From contig CM018037.1 of assembly GCA_008638375.1 (NCBI GenBank), forward strand, positions 28,952,576 to 29,016,575: a stretch of 64,000 nucleotides of DNA. Direction: 5' to 3'. The position numbers and the translations under genes were made by a program. Of this stretch, positions 1 through 13,600 are shown one piece after another. Source of the DNA: Nyssa sinensis. Its lineage: Eukaryota > Streptophyta > Magnoliopsida > Cornales > Nyssaceae. The notes under the pieces are model-generated. The model was given only the letters and a program-made list of their open reading frames with translations, was not told the origin of the DNA and made no database searches. Positions within the stretch are counted from its first letter, which is position 1. The number at the start of each line of letters is the position of its first letter.

Positions 1-206
1 ATTTTAATGTTAGTTGTTTTGAAGGTGTTTATACGGCATGTACCTCTCTCTCTCTCTCTCACACGCGCACACATTTTGTCAAGTTAAATTCCCAATGATA
101 ATATGCGTTGTGAAGAAAAGTTGCCCCCTCTGTTTTTTGGTTGCACATCCATTAGGATTTATTTTGCAGTCCTGATTTGTTTGTTTTTGATCATGTAATT
201 TGATAG
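1..206 (+). other. Intron sequence of the ALY-like gene
   Basis: It contains a (CT)n(AC)n microsatellite at about 45-72 and a second, unused acceptor-like site (ttttgcag, ending about 168) that would read into a TGA. No coding signal is visible. Confidence 0.5.
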
Positions 207-375
207 GAGACAAGAAATGGTTGTGGGTAGAGGATGGAATCGTGGTAGAGGCAGCAGTGGCCGCGGAATTGGGAGGGGCCGAGGACGAGGGAGAGGACGT
301 GATGAAAAGATATCTGCCAATGATCTTGATGCTGATTTGGTGAAGTATCATTTGGAAGCTATGAAAATAAACTAA
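207..375 (+). CDS. Terminal exon of an ALY/THO4-like mRNA-export adaptor (partial gene)
   Basis: An acceptor (tttgatag) at 205-206 precedes a frame starting G AGA CAA GAA ATG. It continues as an Arg-Gly-rich run (GRGWNRGRGSSGRGIGRGRG) and ends LDADLVKYHLEAMKIN with stop TAA at 373-375. RGG-rich segments followed by this acidic LDADL-KYH-EAM tail are typical of ALY/REF (THO complex subunit 4) proteins, which couple splicing to mRNA export and bind UAP56 through such ends. Only the last exon lies in the window; the RNA-recognition domain would be upstream. The identification rests on the tail alone, and another FoP-type protein is possible. The gene is convergent with the large minus-strand gene. 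Confidence 0.62.
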
Positions 376-1662
376 AAAGCATTTCTAATTTTCAATGCTT
401 TGCCTTTCTAGTTTTTTCCTGACATATGTTTCCTTGATGTTGCACGTGCATGTATGCTGGTCATTATACCCAAAAATGATACATTTTCTAGAGAGAAGAA
501 AAGTAGGTATTGGATACTGGTAAATCAATACAATGGAGCATGGTGGTTTAAATTTGGTTGTTGCCTGATTTTGAATTGGTCCTTCACTTGGTAGCTACAC
601 ATGGGATGCCTTCTGCTCAAGGCTGCAGCACTTGCGTTTTGAGGCTATGGCTTGCTACTTTATTGGAGTGTGCATGCTGTAAATCATTCGGTTCTTGATT
701 TGGTTTTGTTAGTTCGTTGCAGATGAGTTTCAGTGTTTCTTGAGTTGCAATTCCCTCTTCCTGATCTCAAAAATACCATGTGATAAGCAGTTGGCATCAA
801 AATGGTGAATTGGCCGTCAAAAAAAAAAATTACGAGTTCATGTTATCACCATTTACATCTCTAAAGACTAGAACAGGGGTATTGGTTTCATCTTAGATGA
901 AGCGATGGGTATTTTAGTTGACTTCGTATGCTGTCTGCCTTCAGTAGAGTGGATAAGAACTAGAAGAGTCATTGGCAGGCTCCACTGATGGTTGGGTCTT
1001 ATTACCCTTGTGAGATGGTGGACTATAAGGTGGAATAATGGAGGTGGGATGTCTAAATATTTTTAGATTGACTCTCAATGATGATGTATGAAAAGGAATG
1101 TGGGCAGTTAAAAAATATGTATGGTTGAACTGAACGTGTTGAGATGGATTTAAGGTAAAAGTAAGAATAGGCGAAAATTTAAAAATAAACATATATGTGA
1201 AATAATAAGTAGCATTTAGAGAGTCCCTATTTATTCGAGAAAAGTAGCACTGGACAAATTTGTTAAAAATATAATATGGCATTCTTCGTTTTATTTTCTC
1301 AGTAATTTTTTAAATGATTTAAATAGTAGTTGGATTCTTACTGTGAACTATACCCTTTTTCTTGGAGACCTAGATCTGAAATGGTGTTTCCCAATAGGTT
1401 CTTATATTTCAAAATATCATTTTTTCCCCCTGGTTTTTTAAAATTTGAAACGAAACAAAAAATTAACCTTGTTGATTTCTTGGAATTTATTTATTTATTT
1501 ATGCTTATTTTCTGATAAAATAAACAGCCTAAATAAAATCAGAAATATATAATTTCTCAAAAAATGGTCATGGATCTACAAATCAGAAAGTAAAATAACA
1601 TGTAAAACTAAAAATTTCTCTCTTGTATACTTCTTGCCATATATAATTTCTTCCCCCCTCCC

Positions 1663-1694
<32 letters not shown>

Positions 1695-4199
1695 AAAATC
1701 TTCTTTCCTTCACCTCACTAAACCTGTGATCAAATAAAAGCCTAAAAGAATTCGTTTCAAGGTCATACGAATTTGTTTCTGGGGCATTTGAGTGATACCG
1801 TCATGTAATTAGAAATTCTTTATCCTTGCTCTATGGATAGAAATTTTTGTAATAATAATTCAAATTTCAATTTTTTTCTATCTTCATAAGTATTTTACTT
1901 AATAACTAAGTATTCGCTTTTTACTAGTAATTTGGTCATCATATCATTTGACCAATTGTAATTTCTTTAAGTAGGAAATTAGAGTATCTTCGCCCTTGCT
2001 CATTAGCCAATGCAGAAGTAGTTATCCTGAATTCCCTAAGATAATTTTATGATCTTGAAGGATTTTACTTTACGAAGAGAGTTCCAACCGTAGCGCTATT
2101 GGTTGAAAAGACAATCCTCTAAGTGGCTAGGCAATCCGTATTCAAAAGTAAAACAATTCTCTTAAGTGGTTAGGTGACCTGTACCCAAAACTTGACGGTG
2201 TGTTCAAGTTCAAATCCTTACAAGAACGTAATTTAATCATACACGCGTTTAGTGTGTGTAAGACCCCCGTGAGGGAGAGGGTTTGACCTTTTACTTTCCA
2301 AATAGAAACACATCCTGAGGCACTTTGAAGATCCTCTGTCACAAAAAGAATAGGAGACCCAGGTGAGAAACATCACTCCTACTTTAGAATTTCTTCTGCA
2401 TTGCTTGGTTCTGAACACAAGGAATGAAACAAGGCTTACCGAGAGTGGAAAAACTAAAATGCCAGTCAAAAACTATGAGAGAAATTTTAACTAACTGATT
2501 TTAATGCAGTCCGAACTGTGGGTTAAAGGATTAATAATTAAAAATATTAAGCACTAAGGGCTACTCCAATGCACTAAACTCTCCCACCAGGAGAGAGTTA
2601 AATTTATACAGCCTTCCATTCGCAAGCAGAGAGACTAGGGTTTAGAGAGAGTTATATTTATGCAGCCTTATCTCTACAAGCAAAAATTCATGACCTTTGA
2701 GTCACAATAAAACAACCTTATCAGTGTACCAAAGTCCGTCCACAACAATTAAAAATGTTAGCTTTACAATTTTATAAATATAATAAAAGGCGATGAGAAA
2801 TGATACTATATGACCAGCCGATCAGTGCCTAAAATAAAATACGAACCTTTCATCTGGAGAGAGTTCTAAAACCATGGTTGGAAGAAAACCAGAATAAAAT
2901 TAGGGTTGGACTTCAAAGCTTGATGCAATTACAAGTTTTCACAATTCCTTGTGTAGGAGGCAAAAGAAACAATTCAAAGAGCTAAATACAAAACTTCGGT
3001 TTTAAAAAATTATCACCTGAATGTTAGACAGGTCAGGAAGAAAATTTCTCGATGGCTATTTTACAACAATCGCGATATGTTGAAAGTGGGGAAGAAAAGA
3101 AGACAAAAAAGCCACACATTTACATAGTTAAAATAAAATGACCAATGAAATAGGGTTAAAAATACATAAACAGGCACACGTTACTAATGCCCCTAATAGA
3201 AGACACCCTTTGTTGATGCCCAAAAAAATGGAGTCGAATATGCTGTGTCTATCCAATCTATCCTTTAGCATCTTCGTCGCCTAACCACTAAATGTACAGT
3301 GACCCAAGTCTGTTCTCTTTGCAATAACGGTGACAAACCTCTAGGAACTAACTCACTCTGAAAGGATCTCATTCTATACAAAGGATTCCTTCAGTGTTGC
3401 TCATTAATGCACGCACGTCAGTATCTGCTTCCACATCAAACAATGAAATTCGTTTATTACAAGTGAAAACATAGCAGAATAAGATTAATTTGTAGGTCAA
3501 TTAATCTCGGAAATTATTTTCAAACGCATAATAACAGGATAATAACTGAGTTCTTAATAAGGGGACAACTATACATCTCCAGAGATCCAAGAAAATATCT
3601 TCAAATCTGAAGAAGATAAAAATATCAAATAAAGACCATTCTCCAGTGTTGGTTCCACCAATGTGGGGATGCTGAGAAGATAGACTGGATACGGACAGTC
3701 TTTGGCATTATTCGCATAAAGGGTTTTCTTAGACTCGAACTTGCATTCCCATGCTTGACAGTTCAAAAGCATTTTATAATTGCACCAAGCAATGGCCCCA
3801 AGGTAAAAATATCACATATTTTGGTTCATTCAAGTCTGTGTATATAGGTATTCTGAAATTGTGTCATTTTAGATCCTAGAAGTCCGCCATTACAAGAAAA
3901 AAAGAGGTAATAAACAATGTGTTTCAAATATTAAAATTACTCGTACAACATGGGTAACAGGGAGGTGACATTTAGAAATCCAACAAAACACAATGGATAT
4001 ATATAAAAAAAACAATAGTGATGGATGATGGTACCTGAAAATGGTTCAAATCCCCGATCTGAAACATCCAGTGGCGAAATGGACGGTGACCCAATTAATG
4101 AATTTAGTCACTTGGTAGAGTTTCCTGGACATCTTGTGCTCTGGAGAATATTCAAATAGCCTCCAGTCCTAAATCTTTGGAAGAATGTCAAGCTTAAAA
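376..4199. other. Intergenic region between convergent genes
   Basis: It should hold the 3'UTR of the ALY-like gene and the tail of the large gene's transcript. I see no recognisable gene. A C-run followed by an A-run is at about 1656-1692. The short open frames here have no family resemblance and no splice context. Confidence 0.6.
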
Positions 4200-4609
4200 A
4201 ATTTCACCACATGCAGAAATCCCTGATCAATTTATTGCCTAAATGTACAATTTGGTGACGGAGATATGAGAAGTGGACATTGAAGTAGCTTTTGAAGAAA
4301 AAACTCCACAGGAGGCATTAGTGGCTGGTCCCTAAGCACATATAGCGCCACACAAAGAAGCCAGCAAAATCCGATATCTGACCTCACCTCATGCTCTTTG
4401 CTTGAGTCCAATATATTGGCCCAATAGAAATATTCTAGCAAACCAGATTCTGAACCATTTGAGGCATTCTTACAAAACCAAGCATCTTCTGCTCTGTGTC
4501 TGCCAGGTGCATTTTGAGAATCAGAAATGATGAACATCGAGTTTCTCAATATTGCAGTGTCTCCAATTCAAACAGTACCCTTTGAGAAAACCAAGTCATC
4601 AGATTACAA
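4200..4609 (-). other. Presumed 3'UTR of the large gene
   Basis: No conserved reading frame follows the stop. An AATAAA on the minus strand (plus-strand TTTATT at 4231-4236) lies about 375 nt downstream and is a candidate polyadenylation signal. The true end cannot be fixed from sequence, and a 3'UTR intron is possible. Confidence 0.35.
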
Positions 4610-4681
4610 TCATTCATTTGACAGCTGAAGTATGCCACGCATCTGCAGATATGGATTCTCCAACAGCTTTTCATTGTTGCT
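4610..4681 (-). CDS. Exon 17, terminal coding exon (residues 1166-1188, stop TGA)
   Basis: The acceptor is cctgtgcag before AGC AAC AAT. The exon encodes [20 protein letters not shown] plus SNE and then TGA at 4610-4612. The C-terminus matches the family ending. Confidence 0.92.
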   Translation of the reverse strand, partial: SNNEKLLENPYLQMRGILQLSNE

Positions 4682-7600
4682 CTGCACAGGATCACATATT
4701 AATAAGTGTTAGTTACATGTAATTCTGCTATGTAATAAACAGCACGAAGAATGATATTTCAGACATGATCCTAATAATTTAAATAAAAAAAATTTGAAAT
4801 ACATGAAGAAAAAGGAATTTTTTGCCTATATTAGTGTCTCAATGGCAATTAAAAAAATTAGCCAACAGCCAATCCACCACTTCCCTAATAGGGTATATAG
4901 ATGAGAAAATAGTTTGGCAAATATAAGAGCATGGTAATAACATGTCGGATTAAAACAAGGGGCTCCACCATTACAGCCCCAAATCTTATATTTCAATCAA
5001 GGCCATCAGTACAGACAGACAGATAACAAATAGGTTGGTTATTTCAAGCATCACAAATATCTGTCTGAATCAATCATAGCCAAGCTCAGCAAGCCCAATG
5101 GAACAGACGTGATGATGCAACATGCATTAAGGTAATTCAAATTAGAAGAATAGAGAGGAAATATATTTTACTATTGGAAGTTTTTTTTTTTTGTGGTTTT
5201 GGTGGGTATGTGTGTGCGTGGGAGAGAGAGAGAATACTCCAAGAAATAGATGGAGACGTGAGAATACAAGATAGGTATGTAAGAGGAAGGGGAGAGAGAG
5301 AGAAAGGGGGAAGAGAGTTAGAATAGAGAATGGAAGGAGGACAGAGGTAAGAAGAAGAAGAAGAAGAAGAAGAATTATAATTTAGGAAAGAGTTCTAAAA
5401 CTGATAGTACTCCAAGATGTGAAATGTGTCTTAAACCAAAGCATTTAGCAGTCACACCTGTTGAGCTCTGAAAACAATACTCTGAAGCATATGCTGGTAA
5501 CGTTCAGGTTCTTCCGTCATCATCCTCTGCAAAAATCAGAACTCCAGATTAGTTGCGCTGACATGTAACTAAGAAAAAAATTCATGGCCATTGGTTGGGG
5601 AAAAGATAGCATCCTTGCCTTCAAAAGAAAAGTTGAAGAGTAATATGCCACCCTTGAATCTGTATCATCTAACAGCTCCCTGCCAAAGACCCCAAAGTGC
5701 AAGTCATTTGATAAATTTTTGCACAAAGTAATGCAGCCTGATTCAGAAAAAAGAATAGAACTGAAATATTACCTAAAGAAATCTTCTCCACCAACTTCTT
5801 GGAAAGCAGCAGGATCTGCGGTGCATTTACCAATTAAAAGTAAAAGAAGGGTAGCACGTATATCAGATGTGGCACCAGGTAGGTTTCCCCTTCCTTTGCT
5901 ACCAACAGAAACACCCAATGCAATATTGTCTGTTGCTGCACCAGCAAGTTGAATCAATGGCCAATAAAACAAAGCAGCAGGAACATGTGCAATCAATTGC
6001 ATAGGAACAATTGCCTGTCCATGGAGAAGTAAAGCTGCCATGGATGCTGTTTCCCAAATTTGACTACCACTGTTGTAACCAAATGTGCCCTTAATATCTT
6101 CCAGGGATTCCTTGCGACAGATATTCTCTTCATCAGCCTTCTTTTTTCCATCTGTGCGCCTAAAAACTTTGGCATCACGCATTGTGTCTCCAAGTGGCAT
6201 TGCAGGTGCAGGGAGAACTTTCAGGCACAATTGAGAAAATAGAATGTCGCACATCTGTTTAGAAGCAGAGAGGCATAGGAGTAAGGGGAATATGCAAGTT
6301 TAGAAAAAGGCTTCCTAATAAATGCCATGAGGCTTTACAAAAAAAATCTGGCAATATGTGAAATTACTGTAGTCAACCAAAAAAGGAATTTTGCATGTCA
6401 CTCAAAAGAATAAGGTTTGAGTGAAAACCTTGATATGTTTCACCAAATAAATCTTGAATTTAAAGAGGGAAAGGGGGAGAAAGAAGGGGATCAGATAGGA
6501 AATATAAGCAATCTATACAGTATTTTCTAGATATTTTTGAGAGGGTCACTGATCAAAAAGAAAAGGAAAAAGAAATTGTGAAGGTCAAATTCACGAGGGC
6601 ATGGAGTTTAGTTAATCTATTGCTATCTTCATCTTAAAAGTCTACCATCTTGTTACCACACTTCTTCCAAGAATTAAAGCAGAGTACCAACCATTGATAA
6701 TTATAAAGCCGCTACATATAAAAAAATGACTCTGCCTAAGGCCACATACACACATAAAAGGGGAATTCAGCAACGAAATCCTTGCATGTGTTACGATAAT
6801 TTTAGGACTGAAGTAATTGTAAGAACAAGTAGGAAAGCCATATTCCACTAATCTGAATGTCCTGAAATGAAGAATTCTGTTTCATTGAAAAAAAAATTGA
6901 ATTACTAAATCCTTTTTCTTTTGACTCAGTAAAAGAGTGCCAAAAAAAAAAAAGATATCATAAAAGAGGACTGGGTCTAGTGACTTTAACACAAAGAACT
7001 AAGATATTGGACCCATCACATTTCCTGAAGAAGATCATGTGACCTACTAAGCTGATTGTTTGGAATTGGATTGTTCAAGCCCCAGATGAATTTGTTTCAG
7101 TCCAAGGAAATAATCCACGTGTTCGCTAAAAATAAAACAAATTATAAAAGATCAACGTTAAGGTCCCTCAGGAGCTTTAATACTATTTACACTAGTCAAA
7201 AAAAAAAAAGCATTACGATCATTTGAACGAGCAAAATTTTAGCCAAGTCACATCTTACTAGAATCACATATCGACGAGTAAAACTTGAGTCAATCACATC
7301 TTACTAGAGTGACATATTAATTTCTAGTGTAGACACGATCTTTGTGATCCTATCCCGGCAACATTTAGGTTCTCAAAAAGGAATACCTTCAAAATATTGA
7401 TGCGATCTGTTTCATTTATCTGAGCCACCAAGGACAAAGCGCTGCTCATAATGTCTATCACTGCACTTGCTTTCTCAAGACGACTCTGGTCATTTAGGTG
7501 TCCAACAGCTTCACTGCTGCTTGAACGCTGTAGTTCATTCTCATCTAGCAAAAATTTGCAGCGCATAAGAAGCCTCTCTAAAACAAACAGGAAGCCCCAT

Positions 7601-10600
7601 CTGATGATGTTATTTTTTGACTTCAGAAGTCCACACATAAGCCAAATGGGTAAAGGAATGTCGAAATCAACTGAATAATCATTAACACCAGCGTGAGCAA
7701 TTTTCTGTGACAAGTTTATGATATTTGACCATATACTTGCATCCCTTCCCTCACTAATTTCTGCTATAAGCAAATCACCCAACCATATATACCCATTCCG
7801 CCGATAAGCAGTTCTTTCAGAATGAAGAAGAGAATGTAAAGTGGCCCACGGGAGCTTTTCTTTCATGCCAGCACTATTTCCTCGAACTCCATCCTCAATG
7901 CTTTTCATAGATTTGTAAGACTTGGTTATCTGTATCATATGGGTGAACTCTTTGTCTAAATGAGTGAATGATCTCATGATTGTATCGAATTTCTCAATAA
8001 TCTTATCTAAAAGCTGCAAAAATAAAATGAATTTGAACTTCAGCAATATCAATGGAAAGTTGTTAGTAATTGACTTACAAATATATTGCACAAGAATCTG
8101 TGAAACTGATTTTGTATCAAGAATAACAAAAAAAAATAGCACATGCCAAAACTACCACTACAGAACTTTATCATGAAAGGGAAGTAGGACATTTAACATA
8201 ACAAAGCCAAGACAAAAAAGTGAATATGTAATTTTACAGTCTCTCCTTGGCAAGGTTAGAGAAAATAAGACACAAAACATGAGAAATATGATTATGAAGC
8301 ACCAGTCCCAAACTATAGTTAATCCAAGCTCTATAAATGAAACAGATTTTATCAATATTTGGAAGGTATTGATCCAGTAGCATATGGTGTATTATTTTTG
8401 TAATTTTTGGTAAGGGCGACCACAGGACTGCAAAGGTGTCTACCTACAACTGAAATAGACAGAATCAAACAGACCAAGCACTTCAACACGAAGCCTCCGT
8501 ATAGCAAACATGAATGTGCATGCAAGTATGCATATCTCCGGCTGATTCTTTCATAATTCGAGGGGGTCAAGGCAAGGGGATACCTTATCCCCTTTCTTGT
8601 TAGTTAGTTGATGAAGAGGGCTGAGCTGAGAGGTTTTTATGCGGAAGAGAACAGTGGCAGAAGGGTGGGGGTGTCTCATCTTTTGTTTGCCAAAGATGCC
8701 CTTGCTTTTTGTGAAGCAAAATAATGACAGCTGAGGTTCCTTACATGTGTTCTTTACGTGGAAGCTGTTTCGGGGCTCCGAGTGAATCTTGGCAAGAGCG
8801 AGTTAATTCCTATTGGGAAGTAAGGGAGGTGGAGTAGTTGGCCTGGTTATTGGGTTGTAGGGCGGGTTCCCTACCCTCATCTTACTTGGGGTTTGCCTTT
8901 AGGGGCCTCTCCTAGATCTAATGCGGTTTGGGAAACAGTGATTGAGAGATTCCAATGACGGCTAGCAAGTTGGAAGAGCCAACATCTTTCAAAGGAAGGA
9001 AGACTCACGCTTATTAAAAGCACCTTGGCTAATTTACCTACCAACATGTCCTTATTCCTCATTCCAGCTTCGATAGAGAAAAGGCTAGAAAAGCTTCACA
9101 GGGACTTTCTTTGGGATGGCATGGAAGGCGCGAGAAAGATGCACTTAGGGAAACAGGATAAGGCAAAAACCCCTCTTTCTGAAGGGGGTTTGGGCATCAA
9201 GGATTTATGCATCTTCAACAAGGCTTCGTTAGGAAAATGGCTGTACAGATTTGGGGTGAAACTGTGAAAGATAGTATTCTATAAAAGGAGGTGCAGTCGA
9301 CCCTCTTATAATTAATATTCAATAAGTTAATAATCTCTAATAATTAATAAATTTTCAAGGAACCAAGTTGGTTCTATGGTGAATAATTAATAATTCTAAT
9401 ATCTAGCAATTAATATTTTTTTCAACAGAAAATCTTTATAATATTAATTATTAGTGATAAAATAGTTATATATGTATTTATATTTATTCTATTTATGGCA
9501 TGTCTTGATAATTATATTTATTAACTCAACATAATTGAAGTTAAAAGTATTGTAAGCGAAAAAAATTACGACATGAGAAAACATAACTTTTTTACTTAAA
9601 AATGACATTAAGAGTTTTTTATGTCTTGAGTTGACATTATATGTAATTTTTGTGAAAAACTAAAATGTCATTGAAAATTTGTATATAATGTCTAATTTTT
9701 GTACCGAAAATCATTTTTATATAAGAAATACTTATTGATTAATGAAAAGTATGATAAAAATTAATAATTAATAATTCTAATAATTAATAAATTTTCAATC
9801 TCCCATATCTATTAATTATAAGAGGGTTGACTATAGTGTCTTTAAAGTAATGGGGTGGAGGAAGGGGGTTGGTTCTCCAAGGAGGGAATGGAGGTCCAAG
9901 GTCGTGGGTTGTGCAAATCCATTTGGAAGGGGATGAACGATTTCCGACGATTTGTTCATTTTGAGGTGGGGAGGGGTCGAGAGTAAAGTTTTGGGACAAT
10001 CCTTGGTACATTGGCCAATGAAGGAAATGTTTCTCCATTTCTACAGCTTGGCTCTTCATAAGAGAGCTTGTGTGGCAGATTGCTACTCCTTGGCAGGGGA
10101 AGAAATGGTGAGAAGTCGTTCGTTTAAAAGTTTAAGACTAAAGTTGGTGAAGGTGACCGGGCTTTTGGAGGTGGTGTGGTTTTGGGGAGGGAGGACTCCC
10201 TTGTGTGGACACTTTCTAGCACTAAGAAGTTCACGGTCCAATCTTAATACAAGGAGTCGGTGGACGGGGGTGAGAGGTTGTTTCCATGGAAGTTGATTTG
10301 GCGATCCCATATTCCGACTAAAGCTGCTTTTTTCACTTGGTAGGATACTTGGGGCTCTATTCTTAATATAGATAATTAGCAAATGCAAGGTTTTACATTG
10401 GCAAGGCGCTGTTGCGTGTGCAAGGGAGCAGTAGAGACGGTTGACCATCCTCTTTTACATTGCTCAGTGAAGGCAGATGTGTGGAACATGCTTCTCTCTT
10501 TGTTTGGTTATCTTTGGGCAGTGCCTGCCATAATAAGGGAGGTGCTTCTTAGTTGGAAAGTTCGGATAGGAAAAAATCAGAAGATAGTTTAGAGAATGGC

Positions 10601-13600
10601 TCTCATTTGTTTAATATGTTGCATTTGGAGGGAGCGCAATTTCTTTTCTTCTTTTTTTTAAGTAATAATTTATTGTAAGAAAAATTACTCTAAGGGAAGT
10701 GCACCCATGTACATGAAAGATGCACAAACAAGAAGATAATACACAAGCCTACATCTCATCTAAGTCTCATGGCCGATTAAAAATCTGCTGAAGATTCAAC
10801 TGAAATAGAAGAACTCCATGCAACCCAAAAATATAAAACATTCAACAATGGACTCTTAAGCAGAACCAAAGACTTGTCCACTTCATAAAAAATTCAACGA
10901 TTTCTCTCTCCACAAAAGACATCGGAGACAAAGAGGGGGCTTTAAACCACACCTGTTTATCCATCCCAAACCTCCACCTACCACGCCATTGGACCAAGAG
11001 ATCCATCACTGAATCAGGAAGTACCCACTGGATACCAAATAAGGCAAACAACAAATTCTAGAACTCAGTAGGCAGCTATGAAGCACGGACACTCTATTTT
11101 ATCTCACGTATCCGTGTCGGATACGGACACGCGAAAAAAAAGTGTCTAATTTTTCTGAATTTTGGACACGTTACAGACACGTTGAGGGCATGTTTTGAAC
11201 AAGATTTTTGGAATTTTTTAAATTTTTTTGGGATTTTTTTTTTAAAAAATTTCCTCTTTTTCTCCTCTTCTGCACTTTTTTTTTTCATACACAAATATAT
11301 ATAATAGTTAACAAATTTGTTTTGAAATTTGAATCATGAAAGTTGATTATCAAATAAAATTCTTAAATTTTTATTCATTGACTTTTTATTTTGATACATT
11401 AATAATATTTACATGATTTGTGTATTTTTATGCCACTTTTCATTAAAATAATATTAAATTTTTATTATATAGGCATATAAAAATATAAAATATATATATA
11501 TATATATACTCAACATGTCCATGTCCTACCTTTTTTAAAAATGTAGTGTCCGCGTGTCCGTGTCGTGTCATATTCGTGTCCCATGTCTGTATCCATGCTT
11601 CTTAGCTAGGCAGCTTACAATGCAAGAATAAATGACTAATAGTTTCCTAATGATACTTATCAAAAAAAATAGTTTCCTAATGATCCCTGCCTCTTCCAAT
11701 TATCAATTGTTAAAATAGCATCAAGAGCAGCTGTCCACGCACAAAAAAAAAAAAAAGTTACTTTCAAAGGTGCCTTAGTCTTCCAAATAGCCTTAAATGA
11801 AAAGCATTCACCTTCCATCTTAGAAAGAACTTCATAAAATGATCTCACTGAAAAGGAACCAGTAGAAGAGTGCCTCCAACGAACTGAATCTCCCTCTCCC
11901 AAACAAACAAGACAGCTAGCTAACAAACCCATGAATACCATCACATCACCAAACTCCCAGTCATTAAAATCTCGCCAGAAAGAAGGCTGCCACACTGGTC
12001 CGGTATCAGAAGCCAAAAAATAATCTACAACAGAAACACCACTATTTACATCTAAACGAAAAAGAACTGGAAAAAAGGATAAAAGAATAGTGATGCTTTT
12101 GTTGTAGATTATTTTTTGGCTTCTGATACCGGATCAGTGTGGCACATCTAAACGAAAAAGAACTGGAAAAAAGGATCAAAGAATAGCAACTCCACACCAA
12201 GGGTGACGCCAAACTAATAGAATCCCCACCAAATAAACTATATGTGGAGCAAAGATGCCCCAATCCATTCCTAATATTCTTCCAAACACCAACAGGTACA
12301 CCACAGTCACTCGAAATACATCCACCCCAATCACAACAATACTTTCTATCTATCACCATCCTCCGTAATAAATCTGTCTCTCCAAGAAACCTCCAAAGCC
12401 ACTTTCCCAAGAGCACTTGGTTAAAAAGCTGTAATTTCTTAATCCCAAGAACCCCCCACACCCCACAGCCGACAAACCTTATCCCAGCTAATCAAATGAT
12501 ATTTCCCCCATAAGAAATCCCTCTAAAGCTTCTCAAGATGCCTCTCCACGGATACTGGAATATGGAACAAAGAGAAAAAAAAATGTTGGCAAACTCGCTA
12601 AAGTACTTTTAATAAGTGTCAGTCTTCTACCCTTTGAAATAAAATCTCCCATTCCAACCTGTAAAGCACCTCTGAAACCTTTCAACTACATTACTCCACC
12701 CCTCAGTCGCCTTATAAATAGCACCTAACAGGAGCCCCAAATATTTCGCCGAAAAGGAACCAACAACACATCCCAACACTGCTGCCAAACTCTCCACCCC
12801 TTCCACATTCCCCAATCTAATGATCTCGCTCTTTCCTGATTCAAAGAACAGTGCTTAGCCCCCCCACCCCTGCTAAAGAAACAGCTCTGAAAATCACCCT
12901 AAGCCTAGAAATAGCGTCAAAACATCGCAATGCACAACACAAATATCACAACTGTAGATCCTTCGCCCCACAAAATACAATAGTAGCATCGGCAAACAAC
13001 CAATGAATACTCTCCATCACGACCAACATCAAACCCAGAGATCAGCCCCTCCTGCAAACCCCTGATTCTATGGGGAAAAAAAAACTCCAGGAGAACCATT
13101 AATAAAAATTATAAATCTAACTGAAGAAACACAAAACTCAATCCACCCTCTCCATCTTTCACCAAAACTCATCATCTTCAACATTTACAACAAAAAATCT
13201 CCAACTCAAGCCTTTGCAATATCCAATTTGCACACCACTTCTGGAACACCACTCCTATTACGTAAACCAACACATATATTTACCATTAAAGCTTCATCTA
13301 AAATCAACAACTCTCCTCATGGAAAAGAATGCAAAACTGCCATCACATCCTCTCTGACAATAGACCGACAAGCCTGAAAGAAAGCCATAGTGTACCCATC
13401 CAGACCTTGAGCTTTGTCACCATTGCAACACTACAAAGCCACCTCAACCTCATCCTTTGTACAAGGGCGCTCTAACCACTCCTTCAACCCCTTTATTATA
13501 AAGAATTCCGGCTCGCCCAGGGAAAGTGATGGCAACAACAGAAAGAAAGGGGCTCATGTAGCTGTTGAGGAATGGAAGCAAACTCCAACCCATCCAAAAA

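Noticed and set aside
7964..8176. Plus-strand 70-codon frame near exon 13
   Set aside because: It is antisense to a conserved coding exon and has no resemblance to a protein family.
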